Below, in pieces: positions 26,128 through 34,473 of a DNA stretch of 64,000 bases. Origin of the DNA: Thermohalobaculum sp963822985 (GTDB lineage Bacteria > Pseudomonadota > Alphaproteobacteria > Rhodobacterales > Rhodobacteraceae). The stretch is from the NCBI GenBank assembly GCA_963822985.1, contig CAWGJU010000013.1:1-64000 (forward strand). The letters are read 5' to 3'. Below the pieces are notes generated by a model. It was given only the letters and a program-made list of their open reading frames with translations, made no database searches and had not been told where the DNA came from. The position numbers and the translations under genes were made by a program. Within the stretch, counting starts at the first letter, position 1. Every line of letters starts with the position of its first letter.

Positions 26128-26666
26128 CCGTTGAGCACATCCGTCACCCAGTGCTCGCCGAGGTACACGCGGCTGAAGCCCATCGCGACCGCGACGATGA
26201 TGCCGGCGGCAACGGCCACCGGCGCCGGGATCAGGCGCAACCACCAGGCCAGCCAGAACAGGAGCCCGTAGAGGGCGATCGAGGTTGCCGCATGCCCGCT
26301 CGGAAAGGCCGCGGAGGCGAGCAGCGCACCCTCCGGACGCGGCCGAGCGAAGGCGTGCTTCAGGACGGCGACGGTCACCTGTTTTCCTGCGAAAGTCAGC
26401 CAGAGCCCGAGGATGAGGCCAGAGCGCCGCAGCGCCGCCAGCGCGAGCGTGGCCGCGGCGAAGAGCGCGGCCAAGACCTGCCACACGCCACATTCCGTGA
26501 TCCCCGCGAACAGTCGATCGAGCGCCTGCGTATGGAGCGACTGGACCGTCTCACCCAACGCGGCATCCCACCGGGTAAGTGGGCCGCCGAGCGCGAAGTC
26601 CGCGACCGACCAGCCGTAGAGGACGAGAAGAAGCGCGAGAAGACCGATGAACGACCTGGCGCTCAT
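26049..26666 (-). CDS. PAP2-family phosphatase, membrane-bound
   Basis: From the ATG at 26666 the protein has about 205 residues with six hydrophobic segments. It carries the three PAP2 signature motifs in order: KHAFARPRP (K-x6-R-P), PSGHAAT (P-S-G-H) and SRVYLGEHWVTDVL (S-R-x5-H-x3-D). Such enzymes dephosphorylate undecaprenyl pyrophosphate or phosphatidate at the outer face of the inner membrane. It lies 47 bp downstream of a dedA gene on the same strand, and the pair probably forms an operon for lipid-carrier handling. A longer upstream frame to 26876 lies over dedA and is not used. Confidence 0.92.
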   Translation of the reverse strand: MSARSFIGLLALLLVLYGWSVADFALGGPLTRWDAALGETVQSLHTQALDRLFAGITECGVWQVLAALFAAATLALAALRRSGLILGLWLTFAGKQVTVAVLKHAFARPRPEGALLASAAFPSGHAATSIALYGLLFWLAWWLRLIPAPVAVAAGIIVAVAMGFSRVYLGEHWVTDVLNGYLVGGIWLLVGAAICAWFDSRTAGR

Positions 26667-26713
26667 TGCGGGGGGCTGTATCGGCCGGTGCGAGTCGGCG
26701 CTCCTCGTCTCTC

Positions 26714-27343
26714 TCAGGCGGACCGTCGCCGACGTCGCCCGAACGTCGCCACCCGCCAAAGATACCAGATGAGGATCAGGCCGACGACGACGTCCGTGAC
26801 GGGGTTCATCCAGGTCGAAATCTGATCGTAGCTCGAGCCGAGGATGTAGCCGAGCGCCGTCAGGAACGCCGTCCAAAGCGCAGTTCCGACGGCGGTGTAG
26901 AGCAGGAAGACCATGAACGACATGTCCGACACCCCGGCCGGGATCGAGATGAAGGTCCGGACCGCAGGGACGAGTCGCCCGAAGAAGACGGCCTTGCCGC
27001 CGTGCCGGTGGAACCAGTCATTCGCCTGACCGACTTCCTCGGGCGTCATCGTCAGCCAGCGGCCATGCCGGGCGGCGAAACGCCTGATCCGCTCGAGGCC
27101 GACCCAATAGCCGATGCCATACCAGAAGAGCGCACCGAGCATCGATCCGGCCCATCCCGCCGCCAGCACACCCCAGAGATTGAGATCGCCCTGGCTGGCG
27201 GTGTAGCCGCTCAGCGGCATCACGAGTTCGGACGGGATCGGCGGAAAGAGGTTCTCGGCGAACATCAGTACCGCGACCGCGGTGTATCCGAGCTGCTCGA
27301 TCCAGCCGGTGATCCAGTCGAACATCAGTATTCTCCCGTTCAT
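26714..27343 (-). CDS. DedA-family (SNARE-associated/VTT) membrane protein
   Basis: The 209-residue protein shows the DedA hallmark segments: ENLFPPIPSELVMPLSGY in the first half (E-x-x-x-P-x-P-S/G-E) and FFGRLVPAVRTFISIPAGVSDM in the second (F-x-G-R-x-x-P-x-x-R...P-A-G). Several membrane helices and re-entrant loops are apparent, and a basic tail (RRRRRR) ends the protein. DedA proteins act in membrane lipid or undecaprenyl-phosphate translocation. An alternative ATG lies at 27325. It precedes the PAP2 gene in the same orientation, which supports a shared lipid-carrier role. Confidence 0.93.
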   Translation of the reverse strand: MNGRILMFDWITGWIEQLGYTAVAVLMFAENLFPPIPSELVMPLSGYTASQGDLNLWGVLAAGWAGSMLGALFWYGIGYWVGLERIRRFAARHGRWLTMTPEEVGQANDWFHRHGGKAVFFGRLVPAVRTFISIPAGVSDMSFMVFLLYTAVGTALWTAFLTALGYILGSSYDQISTWMNPVTDVVVGLILIWYLWRVATFGRRRRRSA

Positions 27344-27690
27344 TCGCCCCGCGCCCGGGGTTCCGGCAGGAAACGACAGCCCCGTCGCGCCGTTCCAAAC
27401 TCACGCTTTCATATAGAACCGACGCGCTCCATGCGCCCATGCAGGAACCGTGTCGTTCGGCGGCGATCGGCCTGCGTCGAGGAGATCACACGTTCGCGGC
27501 GCGGTGTTACCGCCTTGGCGATCCGGCCATGCCGCCGCCGGCAAGGAAGCCGGAATGGAATGGGCAGTCCGCCGGCACCCTCGGGGGCGCTCCACGCTTC
27601 AGCGCGCGCCCGCCGTCCAAGGACGGCAATGCTTGTGACGGGTCTCAGGCGACGACCGGGCGCTGCATCGCCCGGTCGGGAGAGACACCA
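27344..27690. other. Intergenic stretch with hairpins, no gene
   Basis: I see no credible coding frame. It contains a small GCCGTCC-AA-GGACGGC hairpin near 27613 and, close to the EF-hand gene stop, the larger hairpin listed next. The dedA promoter presumably lies near 27350-27420. Confidence 0.5.
27653..27678 (-). terminator. Terminator-like hairpin after the EF-hand gene
   Basis: Arms CGACCGGGCG (27653-27662) and CGCCCGGTCG (27669-27678) pair perfectly over 10 bp with a 6-nt loop, 13 bp beyond the EF-hand gene stop on the transcribed strand. There is no clear T-run, so its strength as an intrinsic terminator is uncertain. Confidence 0.55.
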
Positions 27691-28014
27691 CTAATTGTTC
27701 GCCGAGACATCCCTGCCGGAGCGAACCGACGACTGCAGCCAGGATTGCAGGTCGTTCTGGTTCCAGCTATTATTTCCTTGGCTGTCGTTCATTGAGAAGA
27801 CGCAGTCCTCGAACTCGTCCTGGCTCAACACACCGTTATGGTCCGTGTCGCAGGCGCCGAACGTCTTGTCATTCGCCATGGCGGCCTTGAACTCGCCGTG
27901 CTCGACGACGCCGTCGTGATTGGTGTCCCAAGCGTTCATGTCCGCGGCCGTTGCGGCGCCGGCTGTGCCGATGAACAGCAAGGCGATGGCTGTGCTCGTG
28001 ATCAAGGTTTTCAT
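27691..28014 (-). CDS. Secreted EF-hand calcium-binding protein
   Basis: The 107-residue protein begins with a classical signal peptide (MKTLITSTAIALLFIGTAGA, cleavage likely after ATAA). It contains two EF-hand loops, DTNHDGVVEHGEF and DTDHNGVLSQDEF, each with Asp/Asn at positions 1, 3 and 5 and a terminal acidic or Phe-preceding residue as needed for calcium binding. The C-terminus is rich in Asn/Gln/Ser. It is probably periplasmic or exported and may buffer or sense calcium. It is divergently oriented to the efflux lipoprotein gene at 28265, sharing an intergenic region with inverted repeats. Confidence 0.9.
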   Translation of the reverse strand: MKTLITSTAIALLFIGTAGAATAADMNAWDTNHDGVVEHGEFKAAMANDKTFGACDTDHNGVLSQDEFEDCVFSMNDSQGNNSWNQNDLQSWLQSSVRSGRDVSANN

Positions 28015-28264
28015 CTCGATCCTCCATCAATCAGTCCGTTCCCGTGAGCGCGGCTGCGCTCACAAGGAAACAAGCAAGTATCGACTTGGACGTTCCAATC
28101 TTACGAACAAGTAAGAACTATACGATTCCGTAAGGATCGAACCAGACCAGGAACGTTGACCTGCTCCAACTGTTCTCGCGTAAAGCGCGCAAAGGAGAGA
28201 TGGGGTGGTTGGACGAGGTCTTAAAATGGTCTCGGACCTCGTCGCCCCTCCGAGATCGGCTGTC
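28015..28264. promoter_or_regulatory. Divergent regulatory region with inverted repeats
   Basis: This stretch separates the divergent EF-hand and efflux-lipoprotein genes. It holds a perfect hairpin, GTGAGCGC-GGCT-GCGCTCAC (28044-28063), and shortly after it the dyad CTTAC-gaacaa-GTAAG (near 28101), followed by a further CGTAAGG half. The dyad has the look of a response-regulator or repressor site. Binding by the partner of the truncated kinase at 25.3 kb is only a possibility. Confidence 0.45.
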
Positions 28265-29176
28265 ATGTCTCCGACTGCGAGCGCGATCGCCTTTCTGATG
28301 CTGGCCGGCTGTTCAACCTACCATCCGAAGCCGCTGGAACCGGATGCTATCGAGAAGGCACTCCAGATCCCTGCAGCGGCGGCTCTGACTCAGCAGGCGG
28401 CGGCTTTCGAGCATCCAATTCTGCAACCGGTCCGGCTTGACCCGAGCCGCCCGCTTTCTCCCCAGACGGCCGCCATCCTCGCGGTGTTGATCAATCCTTC
28501 GCTCCGTGCCAAGCGCGACCGAATCGAGGTTGCCGGCGCACAGGTCATTGCCGCCGGCTTGTTGCCGAATCCGACGCTGAGCGTGTCGCCGAGCGTGGTC
28601 ACGGCAGGCTCGGCGAGCTTCCGCACGCCGTGCGGCATTGGCGCCTCGTGGGACATCTCGAAGCTGATTACCCGCGATGCGCGGCTCGCGGTGGCGCGGG
28701 CTGCGCTGTCGGAGGTCAGGCTCGACGTCGCGTGGGCCGAATGGCAGGCGGCGAAAGCCGCCGTCTACGACCAGATCGCGCTGGGACGCCAAGTGAAACT
28801 GGCGCGCGCAATCCGGCGTCGCTTGCGGAAGAACCTCGGACTGATCCAGACGGCCTATGACAGGCACCAGCGAACCGTTCTGCAGCTTTCGGCCGCGAAG
28901 ACGGCAGAGAGGCAAGCCCAGGCCCGCGTGCTGTCGCTCGAGCAGCAGCGCGATCAGCAGACGGTCGCGCTGCGGCGCGCGCTCGGCCTGCCTGTCGGCA
29001 CGCCCGTAGAGCTTCGCGACGACATAGCCCTGCCTGCGCGGCTGCGGCTGCCGGCGCAGCACGCGCTGCTGTCGGACCTGCAGCAGCTGCGTCTCGACCT
29101 CGTGGCGCTCAGGCGCGGCTATCAGAGCCAGGAGGAGAAGGTGCGGGCCGCAATTCTCGACCAGTTTCCAAGCGTG
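28265..29176 (+). pseudogene. NodT/TolC-type outer-membrane efflux lipoprotein, 3'-truncated by IS3
   Basis: From the ATG at 28265 a lipoprotein signal with lipobox LMLAGC gives an acylated Cys, followed by the first repeat of a TolC-like outer-membrane factor: ALINPSLRAKRD-like helix, AGAQVIAAGLLPNPTLS, and long alternating helices with LEQQRDQQTVALRRALGLP. The gene is cut after QFPSV at 29176 by the IS3 copy 2; codons beyond belong to the IS. About 300 of the usual ~450-480 residues remain, so no functional channel can form. The family exports metals or drugs with RND pumps. An upstream extension to 28205 lacks a signal and is not used. Confidence 0.88.
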
Positions 29177-29211
29177 TGTACCGCACCCGGTTCCCTGGAC
29201 AATAGTTTGCA

Positions 29212-30132
29212 CTACGCGGCCGCCTTGAGGTTGGCCGCCATCCAGCGCTCTCTCGCGGCCGTGGGGCTGACGAGGCCGTTCTTCTCGACCAGCCACTCAG
29301 TATTGTAGCGGGCGACGAACGCGCGAACGGCGTCGCGGACCTCCTTGATCGTCTGAAAGATCCGTCCGTACACGACCTGCTCCTTGAAGGTGCGGAAGAG
29401 GCGCTCGATGACGCCGTTCGTCTCGGGCTGGGCGACGAAGGCGTAGCTCGGCGTCATGCCCCAGGCCTTCACCTGGCGCTGGAAGTCCTCGGACATGAAG
29501 GCGCTGCCGTGGTCGTGCCGCAGGGCGAGACCTCGGGCGGCGTCGCGGCCGAGGTGCCCGAACTGCTCGGACACCGCCATGCTCATCGCCTGCAGGGCCT
29601 CGTGCCGGGTGCCGTGCTTCGTCACATGCCAACCGACGAGCTCGGCGTTCCAGTGCTCGGCGACGCCGAAGAGCCAGACCTTGCCGTCGCGGGCGGTGGT
29701 GATCTGCGTCGCGTCGATCGCCCACATCACGTTCGGCGCCTCGGTGACGATCCTGCGATCGTGCGTCTGCTCCGGGCGCGGGCGTGCCCGATGCGGCGAG
29801 AGGAGCGCGTTCTCCCGCATGAGGCGAAGCACGCGCTTTCGCGCGACGCGCAGGCCGTCGAGCACACGCAAGCGCGCCCACACCTTGCGATGCCCTTCGC
29901 CCGACCAGGGCGAGCGCACGAGGTCGGCCCGGATCGCGGCGAGGAGATCGGCGTCGGAGATCGCGGGCTTCGGTCCGCGCCGGCCGGGCGTCCGCTGCGG
30001 CCGCTCCTCGGCGACGGCGGCCCTCGCGGCGTAGAACGACGAGCGCGCCACGCCCCAGACGCGGCAGACGCGGCAGACGCGCGCGACGCCGTAGCGGCGG
30101 CCGGTCGTGGGAGAGATCGCCCCGGCCGTCAC
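29212..30132 (-). CDS. IS3-family transposase subunit B (orfB), intact
   Basis: Starting at the GTG at 30132, which overlaps the orfA stop, the protein has about 306 residues. An N-terminal HTH_21-type region (RSPWSGEGHRKVWARLR, RVARKRVLRLMRENALL) precedes the DDE integrase core with MWAIDATQITT, LRHDHGSAF and ETNGVIERLFRTFKEQ supplying the D, D and E. The C-terminus (RYNTEWLVEKNGL) is family typical. It differs from copy 1 chiefly by keeping the reading frame through RVCRVCRVWGVAR near the start. Confidence 0.93.
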   Translation of the reverse strand: MTAGAISPTTGRRYGVARVCRVCRVWGVARSSFYAARAAVAEERPQRTPGRRGPKPAISDADLLAAIRADLVRSPWSGEGHRKVWARLRVLDGLRVARKRVLRLMRENALLSPHRARPRPEQTHDRRIVTEAPNVMWAIDATQITTARDGKVWLFGVAEHWNAELVGWHVTKHGTRHEALQAMSMAVSEQFGHLGRDAARGLALRHDHGSAFMSEDFQRQVKAWGMTPSYAFVAQPETNGVIERLFRTFKEQVVYGRIFQTIKEVRDAVRAFVARYNTEWLVEKNGLVSPTAARERWMAANLKAAA

Positions 30133-30578
30133 CGCGACCTCCTCCGGGCCAAAGGGCCGCTCGGGCGCTCCATCCTCGCGCGCAGGAGCTCGTTCTCCAT
30201 GGTGAGCTCGCCGATGCGCTGCATGGCCGCGGCGAGATCGGCGTCGGCGGTGTCGCTCTCGCGCTCCTTCAGCGCCCCGTCGAGCGCCGCCTCGGCCTTG
30301 TCGCGCCAGCGCTCGAGCTTGTGGACCGGCACCCCGAGCGCGCGCGAGAGCAGCTCGACCAACTCGCCCCGGAGCATCCGCATCACCACCGCCCGCTTGC
30401 GCGCCAAGCTCCAGCGCTGCCCGTGGCCGAGCGGCCCGACCTCCAGCCGACCGCCCTCGCTTGCTGCCTCGCCCGTGGACAGCGTGGACGGGCTGCACCC
30501 GCCCACCCTGCCCACAGGCGCATCAACAGCAGACGCTCCTTCGCGCGAGTTCATACTGGTGTCCCTCGTCTCGCTCAT
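30129..30578 (-). CDS. IS3-family transposase subunit A (orfA)
   Basis: The 149-residue product matches copy 1 orfA except for a few substitutions (GGC for GGR, LRGEL for LQGDL, ERPSG for ERTSG). Helix-turn-helix and C-terminal leucine-rich helix are intact, and the GTGA overlap with orfB is preserved, so the pair could make the OrfAB fusion transposase. Confidence 0.92.
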   Translation of the reverse strand: MSETRDTSMNSREGASAVDAPVGRVGGCSPSTLSTGEAASEGGRLEVGPLGHGQRWSLARKRAVVMRMLRGELVELLSRALGVPVHKLERWRDKAEAALDGALKERESDTADADLAAAMQRIGELTMENELLRARMERPSGPLARRRSR

Positions 30579-30630
30579 CTCGATTTCTCCTCGGACAAAA
30601 TGGTGTCCAAGGAAATCGGGGCCAGCTCAG

Positions 30631-31455
30631 GACTTGCGCGCCCGCCCGTCGACCAACGCGACCCGCTTCTCGCTTTTGCCGTAGACGTAGGCCCCTGCAT
30701 GAGACAGGGGTTCTTCAGGAGCCCGATCACGTTGCGATAGCGGATCGGCGTCCAGTCAAAGGAGGTCAGCCGCTTGCCATCCGAGGCCGAGGGAAGAACA
30801 AGCCTTCGGACGCCAGCGACAGGTGCGTCTGGCGAGCGCTGCCGAGCTGGCGGAACCGCTCGAACACCAGCCGGATCGCCTGCTGCAGCCGGAGATCGGG
30901 ATCGAAGCCGAGCCCGATCTCGCGATGCCAGACATAGCCGATCGGCACGCCGATCCGCAGCTCGCCGCGGCGAGCCTTCGACCGGGCGGCGTCGAGCATG
31001 CGCGCACGAATCACGCCGAGCTCGAACTCGCTGATGCTGCCCTTCATGCCGAGCAGCAATCGGTCGTTCGGCCGGCAGGGATCGTAGACGCCGTCCAGGT
31101 CGATGACTCTCGCCTCGACCAGTCCGCACAGCTCGAGCAGGTGATGCCAGTCCCGGCCGTTGCGGGCCAGCCGCGAGGCGTCGAAGCACAGCACCGCGCC
31201 GATCTCGCCGGCGCAGAGCGCGGCCACGAGCTTCTCGAACCCGGGCCGGGCGACCATGCCGCTCGCCGAGCGGCCGGGATCGTCGTCCATTACTTCGACC
31301 GTTCGGAAGCCGCGGCGTCGGGCGACGTCGACCAACTCGTACTGACGCCGCCGCCCCTCGGTGTTGGCCTCGACCTGGGTCTGCGTCGACTGCCGCACGT
31401 AGACCACAGCCTTGCGCTGCAGGATCGCCGGCGGGAGGATCTCACTGTTGGTCAT
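30631..31455 (-). pseudogene. Serine recombinase/resolvase, frameshifted and 3'-truncated
   Basis: The first ~225 residues form a resolvase-type catalytic domain (AVVYVRQSTQTQ with the nucleophilic Ser, DDPGRSASG, AVLCFDASRLARNGRDWHHLLELC, GMKGSISEFEL) and the start of the recombinase domain (GVPIGYVWHRE). After GLFFPRP a frameshift near 30780 occurs; the other frame continues SDGKRLTSFDWTPIRYRNVIGLLKNP. A second shift is needed for AYVYGKSEKRVALVDG. The IS3 copy 2 ends the gene at 30629. The start overlaps the preceding small gene by 14 bp, a tight gene cluster. Confidence 0.87.
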
Positions 31456-31618
31456 CGTCCCGCTCCATCTCCGCGGCCCCGACCGCTTCCATCAGCAGCA
31501 TCGCGAGGCGCGTCACGGCCTGGCGCCGGTCGAGCGGGCTCATTCCCCGCAGTCGCGCCGAGTCCAGCGCGATCAGCAGTTGTCGGGGTGGCGAGACGTT
31601 TGTCCGTGGATCTTGCAT
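31442..31618 (-). CDS. Small protein preceding the serine recombinase
   Basis: A 58-residue reading frame begins at the ATG at 31618 after a good ribosome site (AGAGGAG about 9 bp upstream). It has the pattern PRQLLIALDSARLRGMSPLDRRQAV..LAMLLMEAVG and ends in the acidic MERDDDQQ. Its stop overlaps the recombinase start. Similar short helical proteins accompany DUF5372 and recombinase genes in alphaproteobacterial mobile modules. Function unknown. Confidence 0.65.
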   Translation of the reverse strand: MQDPRTNVSPPRQLLIALDSARLRGMSPLDRRQAVTRLAMLLMEAVGAAEMERDDDQQ

Positions 31619-31895
31619 CTGGCTGCTCCTCTCTGGCGGCGATGCCGCCCGAGCAGCTTCGGCGGAATCCGCGTCGCTTCAGAAGATCGTCGAGAGCTTG
31701 CAGCGCCTGCAGCGACGCGCGCGGCGCACCAATCTCCGTGCCGGTGCACGCCGATGCGTCGAGCATCCAAGCCGGCACCACGGTCACGACGCCGGGCAGC
31801 GCCTCGACATGCACGAACCGCCCCGACGCACGATTATCGGCCCGCTCGATCCGGACGCGCCGACCGAACAGCGCATGCCAGCGGTAATGGGCCAC
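31452..31895 (-). CDS. DUF5372-like protein of the recombinase module (possibly damaged)
   Basis: From a GTG at 31895 the frame opens VAHYRWHALFGRRVRIERADN and continues SGRFVHVEALPGVVTVVPAWMLDA, which resembles DUF5372 proteins (VTHPFHPLFG-type start). ALQALDDLLKRRGFRR follows. Beyond about residue 95 the frame overlaps the 58-residue gene and loses similarity, so the true end is uncertain and an indel is possible. It is the first member of a three-gene recombinase module that abuts an IS66 fragment upstream. Confidence 0.55.
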   Translation of the reverse strand: MAHYRWHALFGRRVRIERADNRASGRFVHVEALPGVVTVVPAWMLDASACTGTEIGAPRASLQALQALDDLLKRRGFRRSCSGGIAAREEQPDARSTDKRLATPTTADRAGLGATAGNEPARPAPGRDAPRDAADGSGRGRGDGAGR

Positions 31896-31930
31896 GGCAT
31901 ACTGCCCGACATGGGCAGAATGGACGGGTG

Positions 31931-32143
31931 ATGGTCCTGAACAGGAAGAATGCGCTCTTCGCAGGCCATGACGAGGGCGGCCGCGCATGGGGCCGCATCG
32001 CCTCGCTCATCGAGACCGCCAAGATGGACGGCGTCGAGCCCTTCGCCTACATCAAGGCCACCTTCGAGGCCATCGCCGGCGGACACCCGGCGTCGAAGAT
32101 CGACGACCTCCTCCCCTGGGCGTTCAGCACAACGTCAAGCTGA
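31931..32143 (+). pseudogene. IS66-family transposase (TnpC) C-terminal fragment
   Basis: The 70-residue frame reads NRKNALFAGHDEGGRAWGRIA, SLIETAKMDGVEPFAYIKATFEAI and GHPASKIDDLLPW. This is the well-conserved C-terminus of IS66 TnpC proteins, including the RKN...GGxxW block carrying the end of the DDE domain. Everything upstream is missing. Nothing recognisable follows until the IS630 element at 32319. Confidence 0.88.
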
Positions 32144-33028
32144 CCGCCACGGTGCCTCCGCACCGCTTACATTCCAACCGAGCGAGCTCGGCGATATAGC
32201 GAACCCGCAGCGCTCCGGTGCCGGTTAGCAGAGGCAGGAGGTGTACCGGTCCACAGTTTTGAGACAGCGATCTGGGGTTAAGCGGCTGTCTGCATGATGG
32301 TGGTCTGCTCGCGTCTGATACCAACGCTCCGTGAGCTGGACTCTCGCAGGGGATTCCCAAACGGCTGCCGTCATGATTCACCATGAAGAACAGCGGGAGG
32401 TTCTTCATGGCGGCGGCGATCGGACTGAGGGGCGACTACACGGCGGATGACCTGCGGCGGCTGGCGAAGGCGAGCCGGGACGCGAAGCAGACGCGTCGGC
32501 TGCTGGCGCTGGCGGCGATCTACGATGGCGCAAGCCGGACGGATGCCGCCCGGACCGGCGGGGTCGGTTTGCAGGTGGTGCGCGACGGGGTGCTGCGGTT
32601 TAACAGCTCGGGGCCGGCGGGGCTGATCGACCGGAAGGCGCCCGGCAAGGCGGCCCTGCTGACATCCGAGCATCGGTCGGCGCTGGCGCAGGCGGTGGAG
32701 GGCGGCCCCGTGCCGTGGCGCGACGGTGTGGTACGCTGGCGGCTGGTCGATCTGGCGGCCTGGCTGCGAGACGAGTTCGGGGATCACCGCGAGCCGGCAG
32801 ACGCTCGGGCGCGAGCTCCGGCGGATCGGGCTACCGCAGCCTCTCGGCGCGCCCGCAGGCACACGGCCAGGACCCGGAAGCCATGGAGGCGTTTAAAAAA
32901 GCTTCCCGACCGCCGTCGCGGAGATCCGCGACCGCCACGCTCGCGGCAGGCAGATCGAGGTCTGGTTCCAGATGCTATGAGGCGGGGACTCGCGGATGAT
33001 GGCGGCCCCTCAACCGATGGAGCCGCAG

Positions 33029-34162
33029 ATGTCGACGATCCTTCCCGCCACCGAGACCACCGTCTACCTCGCACTTGAACTGAGCTGTTCGAGTTGGCTT
33101 GCCGCCGTCCGGCTGCCGGGTCGCGACAAAATCGTGCTGCACAAGATGGAGGCCGGCGACACCGCGGCGCTGCTCGCCTTCATCGCGACCCAGCGCGCTC
33201 GGGCGCGGGCGCTGACAGGCGTCGCGGTCGAAGTCGTCTCCTGCTATGAGGCGGGCCGCGACGGCTTCTGGCTGCACCGGCTCCTGCTCGCCAACGACGT
33301 GATCAACCATGTCGTCGAGCCGACCAGCATCCTGGTCAACCGAAGGGCGCGGCGGGCCAAGACCGATCGGCTCGACGCGCAGGGCCTGCTTCGGGTTCTG
33401 GCGGCGCGTCATCAGGGCGATCACCAGATCTGCAGCGTCCTTCGCGTGCCAACGCCCGCGGAGGAGGATGCCAAGCGCCCGCACCGCGAGCGCGAACACC
33501 TCGTGCGCGAGCGGGTCCGGATCGAGAACCGCATCGAGGCGCTCCTGGTCACGCAAGGCATCCGCAAGCGGCCGTCCCTGCGAACCTGGGACAGCGATCT
33601 CGCCGTGTTGCGCACGGCCGATGGACGCGCGCTACCGCCGTGTCTGCGTGCGGAGATCGGCCGCCTCAAGCGCCGGCTCGTCCACACCAGAGACCTGATC
33701 CGGGAGATCGAGGCGGAACGCGCGTCCGCCTTTGAGGACGCGCCGCAAGACGAGACCGGTCGCAAGATCGTGGCGCTCTCCGGCATTCGGGGCGTCGGCG
33801 ACAACTTTGCCGCCGTGCTGACCCGCGAAGTGTTCTATCGCCGCTTCCACAACCGCCGGCAGCTCGCGAGCTATGTCGGCATCGCCCCGATGCCGCACCA
33901 GAGCGGGACGATGGATCGGGACCGAGGGATCGGGCGCGCCGGGAATCCTCGGGCGAGGACGGCTCTCATCCAGCTCGCCTGGCTGTGGCTGCGCTATCAG
34001 CCGGAAAGTGCGCTCGCCCGGTGGTTCCGCGAACGTGTCGGCGCGCTGGCCGGTCGCACCCGGCGGATCGCGATCGTCGCCATGGCGCGGAAGCTCCTGG
34101 TTGCGCTCTGGCGCTACGTCGAAGCGGGAGTCGTGCCGGAAGGCGTCGCTTTCAAGGCGTAG
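33029..34162 (+). CDS. IS110-family transposase, intact
   Basis: From the ATG at 33029 the protein has 377 residues (an upstream in-frame ATG at 32996 adds 11). The N-terminal DEDD/RuvC-like domain has TTVYLALELSCSSWLAAVR, VEVVSCYEAGRDGFWLHR and KTDRLDAQGLLRVL with the acidic residues. A central coiled segment (REREHLVRERVRIENRIEALL) links to the Transposase_20 domain with LSGIRGVGDNFAAVL, QLASYVGIAP and the catalytic-serine region around PMPHQSGTMDRDRG..RAGNPRART. IS110 enzymes use a bridge RNA to choose targets. It is intact and probably active, having placed copies in two IS630 genes. Confidence 0.94.
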   Translation: MSTILPATETTVYLALELSCSSWLAAVRLPGRDKIVLHKMEAGDTAALLAFIATQRARARALTGVAVEVVSCYEAGRDGFWLHRLLLANDVINHVVEPTSILVNRRARRAKTDRLDAQGLLRVLAARHQGDHQICSVLRVPTPAEEDAKRPHREREHLVRERVRIENRIEALLVTQGIRKRPSLRTWDSDLAVLRTADGRALPPCLRAEIGRLKRRLVHTRDLIREIEAERASAFEDAPQDETGRKIVALSGIRGVGDNFAAVLTREVFYRRFHNRRQLASYVGIAPMPHQSGTMDRDRGIGRAGNPRARTALIQLAWLWLRYQPESALARWFRERVGALAGRTRRIAIVAMARKLLVALWRYVEAGVVPEGVAFKA

Positions 34163-34473
34163 AAAAGAGATCGACGTCGGCGGGACGCCGACCGGCGGCG
34201 ATGAGGGGAGCGCGACCGTCTTCGTCATTGGCGGCGCTCGAGCCGCCGCGTTTCAGGTGGGTCGCGTCTCGCCGGAGCCAGGCCTCGTGCATGAGGCATC
34301 ATGGTGCGGGACCGCATCGTCGTCCCGACCGCATGTAAGGTGACGCAGCCGCGGCTGCGGGGAACGATCGCTCCGGGCCTTCAAACAAGATTGCTATGAA
34401 TGAGACCAGATCGACGCAGTCGAGCGGGAGGATAGCATGTAAGACCCCATTGACGATCGAACCCTCATGTAAG
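34163..34473 (+). ncRNA. Candidate IS110 bridge-RNA region, copy B
   Basis: The non-coding right end of copy B is nearly identical to that of copy A over its full ~310 bp, including the CGTCGGCGGGACGCCGACCGG hairpin-like block just after the transposase stop and GACGCAGCCGCGGCTGCGG near 34342. Conservation without coding potential and position after the transposase fit a bridge RNA of the IS1111 type. Not computed. Confidence 0.45.

Larger units (their letters stand above)
29177..30629 (-). mobile_element. IS3-family insertion sequence, copy 2 (intact)
   Basis: This 1,453-bp element is inverted relative to copy 1, with the same TG-starting ends. It truncates the efflux lipoprotein on one side and a serine recombinase on the other, so the flanks do not match and no target duplication is present. 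Its orfB frame is intact, making it the probable functional copy. Confidence 0.9.
32972..34473 (+). mobile_element. IS110-family element, copy B (intact)
   Basis: The 1,502-bp element lies exactly between the WFQ and DEAR codons of an IS630 transposase, the same position as copy A. It starts ATGCTATGAGGCGGGG, ends CCTCATGTAAG, and has no terminal inverted repeats. It contains one intact transposase and a ~310-bp non-coding right end. Confidence 0.92.
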
